Made by a program: the position numbers and the translations under genes. From Leptodactylus fallax (Eukaryota; Chordata; Amphibia; Anura; Leptodactylidae), in the NCBI GenBank assembly GCA_947044405.1, contig CAMRHE010000035.1, positions 8,467,501 to 8,531,500 of the forward strand: a stretch of 64,000 bases of DNA. The letters run 5' to 3'. The notes beneath the pieces were generated by a model. That model saw only the letters and a program-made list of their open reading frames with translations, made no database searches and had not been told where the DNA came from. Shown piece after piece: positions 55,851 to 64,000 of this stretch. How positions within the stretch are numbered: the first letter of the stretch is position 1; every line of letters begins with the position of its first letter.

Positions 55851-57282
55851 TGACTTCTTCTGTGTCTTATCCACTAGCTATGTGCCAGAACTTATTGTAC
55901 AACTTTATGACCAGTCATGTTATGCTAATTATACTAATCACACCTTCTTTGTTTATGCAGTGTATAACACATTCAATGTATTTAAACCTCACCCTTTTCT
56001 CGATTGAAACAGAATCCATTATATGCACACTATCTAGTTGTGTCTGTATGATTCTCTGAGCCTTCTCATATACCAATTGTGCTAATTTGGACTTCAATAC
56101 AGTGATATGTAGAGCAGAATGTGCTCACAATACCAAAGTAACCACCATCAATATGTTTTCTTTGATTAATTTGATAGCGATTACATTTAGGCTGCGTTTA
56201 CATGGAGTGTGTTTAAAAACGCAAGTTTTTGTTAAAACACATTTGTTCAGAAAAAGTGCAGTGTAAACCCAGCCTAAATGAGATATCAATGATACACCAT
56301 ACTAAACACCAAATTTAAATATCTTGATTGATAGATAATATTACTTTCAAGAACTTGTAAAATTTTTTTTTTTTTCATTTTTCTGTAGATTTGCACAAAC
56401 CTTAATATTAAAACAAATCGTTACTTCTAAAGTAATAATATAGCTTATTTTACACTTTACTGCATGTTCTTTTTCCCTACAATGTCTGCTGCGTACCTTT
56501 TACCAGTATGTTATTATTCATGGTTGGTTTACAATGACACCTGTGAATAAAAACAAGCAATTAAATTCTGACTGTGCATGCAAGTTAATTTACATCTTCA
56601 GTTCTACTTTATATAAAACATGCAATAATTGTTTATAATTATACTATATAAACAATTTTCAAACAGGTAGTATACACGAGGTACATTAATTTTTATGACA
56701 TTTGTGATGCTCTGTTGTTCACATTTTATTAAAAGTCTGAGAAAACTATTTCGTTCAGTAAATAAAAATAAGCATAATGCATAAAACGCAACACTGCTTA
56801 TGGAGTATTTTATCTCCCTCAGTAGACAGGGCAGACTGCTGCATTGAATTCAAATTCCTCTATATTCATAATAAAGTTTATTGGGCTAGGTTCACACACA
56901 GTGTAAAAAAAATTGCTCCAAAACAGCTCGAAATGAGCATTTGTTAAATGTTGATTTCTATGTGGCTTTCAGTGTGGAAACAGATCTGAATTAAATTTTT
57001 GTATACAACTTTAATACAAGGCCCTCCTAGCCCATCTGAACCATAGTATCGTTGACTAGTCGACTTTGCAACGACACTATGTATCATCATCTTTATCTGC
57101 CTAAACCAATAAACCATTTGGAGTTTTATTAGCCAGCTATATAAAGAATAGAAATTACCTCCTCATGTTTATCATAGACCACTATTGCCCATGGCAGGGG
57201 AGAGTTTACATATAAACACACAAAGCAATTAAAATAGAAACTGAATACAAGAAAACACTTTAGGAAAATGGACTGATAGGGA
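55851..57282. other. A+T-rich stretch, mostly unassigned
   Basis: Apart from the short MITE at 56190-56274 and a GGCTAGGTTCACACAC terminus at ~56884, I see no gene or repeat edges. It may be partly host single-copy sequence. Confidence 0.45.
56190..56274. mobile_element. Short 85-bp MITE
   Basis: GGCTGCGTTTACATG and its near inverse GTGTAAACCCAGCC, flanked by TTA (56187-56189) and TAA (56275-56277), consistent with a TWA-type Harbinger duplication with one change. Confidence 0.5.
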
Positions 57283-57376
57283 ATGTAGATTGTGAGCCCT
57301 ATATGGGACAGTGATTGACAATGTCTGTAAAGCACTGTGGAATATGATGGCATTATACAAGAAAGCAAAGTAATTA
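57283..57376 (+). repeat. SINE/LINE 3'-tail-like fragment
   Basis: GATTGTGAGCCCTATATGGG, AATGTCTGTAAAGCACTGTGG and an AATAAATA end match the style of vertebrate SINE/L2-related tails (CTGTAAAGCGCTGCGGAATA). Class not fixed. Confidence 0.45.
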
Positions 57377-57460
57377 AATAAATATAGAAGCACTTACAAG
57401 AACATACTGTGTCTGTATATTAGTTTCTGCATTCATTTTCTGTCATTGTGTTTGTGTGTG

Positions 57461-57509
<49 letters not shown>

Positions 57510-57517
57510 ATATATAT
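57461..57517 (+). repeat. (TCTA)n/(TA)n microsatellite
   Basis: About 12 TCTA units then TATATATATA. It runs directly into the left terminus of the second DD38E element, whose first C is missing. Confidence 0.92.
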
Positions 57518-58802
57518 AGTACAGACCAAAAGTTTGGACACACCTTCTCATTCCAAGAGTTTTCTGTATTTTCATGACTATAAAAATTGTAGATTCACAC
57601 TGAAGGCATCAAAACTATGAATTAACACATGTGGAATTATATACTTAACAAAAAAGTGTGAAACAAATGAAAATATGTCTTATATATTCTAGGTTCTTCA
57701 AAGTAGCCACCTTTTGCTTTGATTACTGCTTTGCACACTCTTGGCATTATCTTGATGAGCTTTAAGAGGTAGTCACCTGAAATGGTTTTCCAACAGTCTT
57801 GAAGGAGTTCCCAGAGATGCTTAGCACTTGTTGGCCCTTTTGCCTTCACTCTGCGGTCCAGCTCACCCCAAACCATCTCGATTGGGTTCAGGTCTGGTGA
57901 CTGTGGAGGCCAGGTCATCTGGCGTAGCACCCCATCACTCTCCTTCTTGGTCAAATAGCCCTTACACAGTCTGGAGGTGTGTTTGGGGTCATTGTCCTGT
58001 TGAAAAATAAATGATGGTCCAACTAAACACAAACCGGATGGAATAGCATGCCGCTGCAAGATGCTGTGGTAACCATGCTGGTTCAGTATTCCTTCAATTT
58101 TGAATAAATCCCCAACAGTGTCACCAGCAAAGCACCCCCACACCATCACACCTCCTCCTCCTCCATGCTTCACGGTGGGAACCAGGCATGTAGAGTCCAT
58201 TCGTTCACCTTTTCTGTGTCGCAAAAAGACACGGTGGTTGGAACCAAAGATCTCAAATTTGGACTCATCAGACCAAAGCCCAGATTTCCACAGGTCTAAT
58301 GTCCATTCCTTGTGTTCTTTAGCCCAAACAAGTCTCTTCTGCTTGTTGCCTGTCCTTAGCAGTGGTTTCCTAGCAGCTATTTTACCATGAAGGCCTGATG
58401 CACACAGTCTCCTCTTAACAGTTGTTGAAGAGATGTCTGCTGCTAGAACTCTGTGTTGCATTGACCTGGTCTCTAATTTGAGCTGCTGTTAACCTGCGAT
58501 TTCTGAAGCTGGTGACTCGGATGAACTTATCCTCCGCAGCAGAGGTGACTCTTGGTCTTCCTTTCCTGGGACGGTCCTTATGTGAGCCAGTTTCTTTGTA
58601 GCGCTTGATGGTTTTGGCCACTGCACTTGGGGACACTTTCAAAGTTTTTCCCAATTTTTCGGACTGACTGACCTTCATTTCTTAAAGTAATGATGGCCAC
58701 TCGTTTTTCTTAGCTGCTTTTTTCTTGCCATAATACTAATTCTAACACTCCATTCAGTAGGACTATCAGCTGTGTATCCACCTGACTTCTGAACAACACA
58801 AC
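57518..58802 (-). mobile_element. Tc1/mariner element, DD38E (Intruder-like), copy 2, truncated
   Basis: The left terminal repeat starts AGTACAGACCAAAAG. Sequence is collinear with 447-1733 of copy 1 and ends at TCTGAACAACACAAC (58802), where a piggyBac-like repeat begins. The right terminal repeat is absent, so it cannot be mobilised. Confidence 0.9.
57637..58735 (-). pseudogene. DD38E transposase, catalytic half intact
   Basis: The frame 58461-57637 (274 residues) holds the end of the second helix-turn-helix (STTVKRRLCASGLHGKIAAR) and a complete catalytic domain: GLWSDESKFEIFGSN, KHGGGGGVMVWGCF with one extra Gly against copy 1, FIFQQDNDPKH and [15 protein letters not shown]. The second Asp-Glu spacing is 38. 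The N-terminal piece (58678-58415) is in another frame, and a few bases are missing near 58710 (CAGCTAAG joined to AAAAACGAG). It is better preserved than copy 1 but still interrupted. Confidence 0.88.
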
Positions 58803-59443
58803 TTTAGAAGGCAAAGTGTTGAAAAAAAGGTAATTTGGCTATTTAATTAAATTTCTGCTACAATATTCACTGTATGGGATAAATATTTTTTTATATTGTA
58901 ATAGTTATTAGAAATATATGTGATCTAGGGAAAGGGGGGTGATTTGAATTTTAGCACTTTTTTTTTTTTTTAATTCTTTTTCTTTTACATTTTATTTTTT
59001 GTCTGATCGTTCATACAATACATTGCAATACTAATGTATTGCAGTGTATATTAAAAGCCATTGACTTCTATTACATGCTGCTTTTGGCATTATGCAATAG
59101 CCTATAGTAATGACAGGCCTTGGAGCCTTCAATAGGCTCCCAGCTGTCATGGCAACTGATCACCGTCCTCCGATGACATTTTGGAAGGGCAGCAATAGTT
59201 AAAAAACGGTGGACCCATCATGCCTGCACACCTTAGATTCTGTGGTTGCAGTTAACCACAGGATCTAAAGTGTTAACAACCGCAATAAGTACTTCCCTGA
59301 TCGTGGCTTTTAGCAGTGGGTGCTGGCTGTATTATACAGCCAGCATGTGCCTTGTAATCAGAGGGCTCAGCTCCTGAGTCCTCTCCATACAGTCCCTCAT
59401 GTCCAATGACCAATGTATAGGTACGTCATTGGTCGTTTAGGGG
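58803..59443. mobile_element. piggyBac-like non-autonomous element, right half
   Basis: Shares GGGATAAATATTTTT, GCCTTCAATAGGCTCCC and TATTATACAGCC with 40.5-41.1 kb. It ends GGTCGTTTAGGGG followed by TTAA (59444-59447), the inverted counterpart of the CCCCTTAATGACC end at 39910. The left half is missing. Non-coding. Confidence 0.62.
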
Positions 59444-59498
59444 TTAACTTACATTTTAAAACAAATGAGAACCTTATGTCATCAGACAGCCGCATTAA

Positions 59499-59716
59499 AG
59501 AGGACCTTGCATCCTTCAATAGGCACCACTCCACTGATTCTACTAATTCGTTTTTCTGTCAGGTGGGTGAACGTATGTCGTCTGTTCCTGTCTAGGATTG
59601 TCCACCTGACAGTAGCGTAGCGAGCCTAACTGGCACATAGGTACTGATTACTCAGGAATGGTGGAGGTGGCACCTATTGAGGGATGTTAGGAGTTGGAAG
59701 TTGTGAATGGTCCTCT
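59499..59716. mobile_element. Short MITE with TTAA duplications
   Basis: AGAGGACC and GGTCCTCT inverted ends are flanked by TTAA at 59495-59498 and 59717-59720. An inner GTCAGGTGG/CCACCTGAC inverted pair is present. 218 bp, piggyBac/Kolobok-type target, non-coding. Confidence 0.6.
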
Positions 59717-59720
59717 TTAA

Positions 59721-60576
59721 AGCAACTATACATATAATTTCTAAGTTTGGAAGTATAGGTCCATATGGAAGTCAGTTTCCATGATCCAGGAAAGCTACGT
59801 TCTGTGTTCCTTTTTCTGCAATGATAAAAACTTGACAGCTATCATGTGAACTGTTTTCTACCTACCTATTCATGATCACTCAGCACACGTTTTAATTTAC
59901 AGAAGAGACATAGTGTACGACCTTTATTATATCCCTTTCTACTGAGAATACAGACTTATCTTTGTTGAGATAAATAGATGAGTTTAGGAGAAAGCTATCT
60001 GAACAACAGCAATCTGGTAATTAGATGAGGTCATTTGTCATAGTGATGACAGTTCTGTGAGTTCTTACAAGGATGAATCAAATTTTGTTGAATGCCATCC
60101 ACTGTGGGAATGGAAGTGTCACCACCACTATAATTTTCATCTGCAACACACTGTATTTGCACATTAGTATTTGAGATGACTAGGTGACAAACATTCAAAA
60201 AGACGGTTGTCATACCTTTCAAACAGGTTTTCTTATTTTGGAAGCATTCAGTAGTGCATAGTTCACTCAAGGAAATATTTTATAAAAATACTTTTTATTC
60301 TCTTCTTTTCCTAGTACCTTAAAAAAAAGTATTTCAGTCTTTCAAATGTCTCCAATATTTGCCATATGATGTTTAACCAAAAAGTAACATTAGAAAAGGG
60401 AAATATGTCTAGTCTTATTTTATTATGTTTTACTTCTTTTGCTCAATAATAGTATATCTCATGGAATAAAATAGTTTTTAGATATAGCTTTTATTTCTCC
60501 ATTGATATACAGTAGCTGTATGTGTGGGTTGTTTTAGGACAAGGAATTTTTTTTTTCAATAGAACCATCTACATAT
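59721..60576. other. A+T-rich stretch without recognised features
   Basis: No long frame or repeat edge; possibly host single-copy sequence. Confidence 0.45.
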
Positions 60577-60699
60577 AAGGCTAGGTTCACACCTGTGCCC
60601 GTTCTCCACCTGGGGATTCCATTCTCCATTCCACTTTAAAAATGCAGAGAGAAAAGTCCTGCGAGCAGTGATTTTCTCCCCACATTTTCCGCTTTTGGG
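60577..60699. mobile_element. Harbinger-type MITE, left arm only
   Basis: GGCTAGGTTCACACCTGTGC opens a MITE arm of the common palindromic kind. The expected second arm is replaced by the poly-G block. Confidence 0.45.
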
Positions 60700-61416
60700 G
60701 GGTACAGGGGGGGGGTAACGGGGGGGGCCGCCTTGATTGTAGATAGACGAAAAGAAGCTGGGAGGGGGGGTGGGTGTGGGGGTAGGTTTTTTGGTGTTGG
60801 GGGGGGGGAGGAAGGTGGGGGGGGGGGGGGCGGGTGGGGGGGGGGGGGGGGCGCCCGTGCGGGGGGGGCTGGGTAGGGAGGTTTGTAAAGGGCGCCCACT
60901 GCCGCCGCGCCGCGGGTTGGGGGGCCGGGGAGTTGGCTGGCCCCGGGTGGGGGGCCCGGTGTGTTGTGGCCCTTTGGTTGGTGCGGGGTTGGTGGGGGGC
61001 CCCGGGGGTGTGGTGTCCAGGGGGTAGGCGCGCTGGGGGGGGGGGGCAGGGGGGGAATATTTTTGTGGGGGCGGGGGGGGGGGGGGACCGGGTAGGGGGC
61101 CCCCGTTAGGGGGGGGTGGGGTGGGGGGGGAGGGAGAGGGAGAAGGGTGAGAGGGGGGGGGAGGGGGGGGGGAAAGGGGGGGGGGGAGGGGGGGGGGGGG
61201 GCCGGGAGGGGGGGGAGGGAGAGGGGGGGGGGGGAGAGGGGGGGGGGGGGGGTGGGGGTATAGAGGAGGGGGGGGGGGAGGGGGGGGGGGGGGGGGGTGG
61301 GGGGGGAGGGGGGGGGGGGTTGGGGGGGGGGGGGGGGTAGTTGGGGGGGGGGGGAGGTGGTGGGGGGGGGGGGGGGGAGGGGAGGGAAGGGGTGGGGGGG
61401 GGGGGGGACCCCAGGA
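60700..61416. repeat. Poly-G low-complexity block, probable assembly artefact
   Basis: About 700 bp overwhelmingly of G, with scattered A, T and C. Gly-rich and Pro-rich frames on both strands are meaningless. The block begins inside a MITE arm and ends at repeat R1. Dark-cycle G calls of two-colour sequencing or low-quality gap filling would look like this. If real it would be a massive G-quadruplex-prone tract. Confidence 0.75.
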
Positions 61417-61429
61417 GGGCCCAGCCCAA

Positions 61430-61860
61430 AAGTGAGTTAAGGACCCAGGCTTCGTTTTTCAAAACTGACATGTGTCACTTTATATGGCAATAACTTTGAG
61501 ATGTCTTAACTTACACAAGTGATTTTGAGACTGTTTTTTTGTTTTTTCGTGACACATTGTACTTCATGTTTGTGGTAAACACTAATGAATATTTTTGTAT
61601 TTATTTATAAAAAAAATAGGAAATTTGATGGAAATTTGGGAAAAAAATAGCAATTTTCAAAATGTGAAATGCTCTGCTTTTCAGACAGATAGTCATACCA
61701 CCCAAATACATTAATACATATTATCTACCATATCTCTGCTATATATCGGCATCATCTTTTAATCGTCCTGTAATTTATTTTGGATGTTAGAAGGCTTACA
61801 AGTGTAACAGCGATTTTGCAGATTTACAAGAAAATTTCCCAAACTAATTTTTTAGGGACC
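61430..61860 (+). repeat. Dispersed repeat R1, uninterrupted copy
   Basis: Reverse complement of 355-446 plus 2079-2340, without the Tc1 insertion. The single TA at 61707-61708 is the empty site. Confidence 0.8.
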
Positions 61861-64000
61861 ACTTCAGTTCTGAAGAGGATTATAAAGGCCTAGATATTAG
61901 AAACCCCCATAAATCACCCCATTTTAAAAACTGCACTCCTCAAATAATTAAAAACAGCATTTGGGAAGTTTGTTAACCCTTTAAGCATTTCACTGGAATT
62001 AAAACAATATGGAGGTGAAATTTAGACATTTAATTTATTTCCTCTAATTCCTTAATTTAGCCCTAAAATTAACACATTCACAAAGGGTTAAAGGAGAAAA
62101 TGCATCTCACAGTTTGTTATGCAATTTCTCCCGAGCACGGAAATACCCCACATGTGGGTGTAAACTGATGTTTGGGCGAATGGCAGCGCACGGAAGGGAA
62201 GGAGTGACACTGGGCATCTGAAAAGCAGATTTTGCTGGAATAGTTTTCAGGTGCCATGTCTCATTTGCAGAGCCCCTAGAGTACCAATACAAAGGAAACC
62301 CCAAAAAAGTTACCCCATTTTGGAAACTACACCCCTCACAGAATTCATCAAGGGGGTATTGTGAGCATTTTGACCTTACAGCCGTTTCACAGATTTTACT
62401 AACACTGGGATGTATAAATGAAAAATTACTAAAATGTCACTTTATCCCCAAAGTTTTCATTTTCACAAGGGGTTAAAGGGAAAAGCCACCAGAAAACAAG
62501 CCGAAAAAATACCCATATGTGGTTGTAATCTGCTGAATGGGTACATGGCAGGGCTCAGAATGGAAAGAGCGCTATTTTGATTTTGTAGGGCAGATTTTGC
62601 TGGAATAGTTTTCAGGTGCCATGTCGCATTTGCAGAGCCCCCAAAGTACCAATACAGTGGAAACCCCCTAAAAGTGACCCCATTTTGGAAACTACACCCC
62701 TCACAGAACATATCAAGGGGTATAGTGAGTATTTTGACGCTACAGCTGATTCACAGATTTTATTAACATTGGGACACTAATATGAAAAATTACTTTTTTT
62801 CCAATAAACCGTCCATTTAGCCCCAAATTTTTCATTTTCACAAGAGGACAAAGGAGAAAACGCTCCCCAAAGTTCGTTGCACAATTTCTGCTGAACACAG
62901 AAATGCCTCATATGTGGTTATAATCTGCTGCATGGGTACATGGCAGGGCTCAAAATGGAAAGAGCGCTATTTAGCTTTTGGAGGGCAGATTTTGCTGGAA
63001 TAGTTTTTGGGTGCCATGTCGCATTAGCAGAGCCCCTAAAGTAAAAATACAATACAAACCCCCAAAAAGTGAACCCATTTTGGAAACTACACCCCTCATG
63101 GAATTTATCTAGGTGTATAGTGAGCATTTTTACCTAACAGCTGTTTCACAGATTTTATTGAATTTGGGACGTAAAAATGAAAAATTACTTTTTTCCAATA
63201 AACCGTCCATTTAGCTACATAGTTTTAATTTTTGCAAGTGGTTAAAGAAGAAAAAACACCCCACTGTTTGTTACACAATTTCTTCTGAACACAGAAATGT
63301 CCCATATGTGATTATAATCTGCTGTATGGGAACATGGTGGGGCTCACAATGGAAAGAGCGCTATTTGGTTTTAGGAGGGCAGATGTGGCTGGAATAGTTT
63401 TTGAGTGCCATGTCGCATTTGCAGAGCCCCAAAGTACCAATACAATGGAAACCTCTCAAAAGTGACCCCATTTTAGAAACTACACCATTCAGGAATGTAT
63501 CAAGGGGAATTATCATTTTGAGCCTAAAAATGATTCCCAAAAATTAATGTACAAAGTGAAAATTAAAGTTTTTAAAGAAATATCTAATTTCAGTGCCTAA
63601 TACGTTGCGGCCACTTTTTGGCATCAGAGACATGAACTCCTAAAACTATTAAGTAGGCTATCCCGGGGACAAAAAAATTATATATGTGGGTATAAACTGT
63701 TGCTTGGGCACACAGCAGGGCTCAGAAGGGAAGGAGCACTGTTTTTTTTGCTTTTGGAGTATAGATTTAGAGGGACTTTCTGGTCACCATGTTTTTTTTG
63801 CAGAGCCCTGGAGGTGCCAGTAAATTGGAATTCCCCAAGACGTGACCCCCATTTTGTAGGGGCAATTTTAGGGTCTCTGCAAATGTGACATGGCGTCCAA
63901 AAAACAACAATCTAAATATGCGCTCCAAAAGCACATAGCGTTCCTTCACATCTGCACCCTGCTGTGTGCCCAAATGGCAGTTTATGCCCACATGTATGAC
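61861..64000 (+). repeat. 390-bp repeat array, forward, runs off the window
   Basis: The marker CCCCATTTTGGAAACTACAC recurs at 62313, 62678, 63073, 63466 and, degraded, near 63846, giving spacings of 365, 395, 393 and about 380. Other markers (TTTTGCTGGAATAGTTTT, CACATTTGCAGAGCCCC-like) repeat in step. Copies are diverged. Since R1 joins it directly, the two may be parts of one larger element. No coding function is supported. Confidence 0.82.

Noticed and set aside
60636..61471. Gly-rich and Pro-rich frames
   Set aside because: They lie in a poly-G block that is probably an artefact.
61861..64000. Recurrent 70-80-codon minus-strand frames sharing a GSANATWHLKTIPAKS motif
   Set aside because: The similarity comes from the tandem 390-bp repeat itself; frames are broken at different places and have no start context.

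Overview
This window looks like intergenic, transposon-packed vertebrate DNA, most probably from an anuran amphibian; a teleost is the main alternative. The grounds are family content: several Tc1/mariner lineages, DIRS-type tyrosine-recombinase retrotransposons, two Ty3/gypsy lineages, an L2/CR1-type LINE, and many palindromic hAT, PIF/Harbinger and piggyBac-like non-autonomous elements. I found no exon of a host gene, no tRNA or rRNA gene and no CRISPR array. Nearly every reading frame over about 150 codons belongs to a transposable element or to a low-complexity repeat.

Layout. 1-2.3 kb: a Harbinger-like palindrome and a DD38E Tc1 element, both inserted in one dispersed repeat. 3.1-11.0 kb: a Tc1 element hosting a minus-strand gypsy element (3.4-10.4 kb) and a palindromic MITE. 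11.0-16.1 kb: a decayed minus-strand DIRS element split by a 2.57-kb foldback element with perfect 8-bp target duplications. 16.7-19.6 kb: an internally deleted chromovirus/sushi-like gypsy with both LTRs. 19.7-20.4 kb: a Tc1 remnant. 20.6-32.5 kb: nested MITEs, LTR-like pieces, a C-rich minisatellite and a duplicated retroposon. 32.5-36.4 kb: a Harbinger MITE, a roughly 390-bp repeat array and another Tc1. 36.5-47.3 kb: two piggyBac-like elements and Tc1 remnants of three lineages. 47.6-54.7 kb: a structurally complete DIRS element carrying a LINE and a short retroposon. 55-64 kb: the 390-bp repeat, a second DD38E copy, a piggyBac-like half element, a 700-bp poly-G block and a long 390-bp repeat array.

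Several insertions can be checked inside the window because another copy of the target repeat lacks the insertion. Examples are the DD38E element against 61.7 kb, the sushi-like element against 44.1 kb, and a hAT MITE against 27.29 kb.

Every element protein I could trace carries a frameshift, stop, deletion or truncation. The best preserved pieces are the L2-type reverse transcriptase (52.2-53.7 kb), the DIRS ORF1 (48.3-49.6 kb) and the catalytic half of the second DD38E transposase (57.6-58.5 kb). The most unusual items are the large foldback element at 12.8-15.3 kb, the DIRS termini with their internal complementary region, and the apparent Tf1-type self-priming signal in the sushi-like element. 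Family names come from motif recognition alone; no database search was possible.
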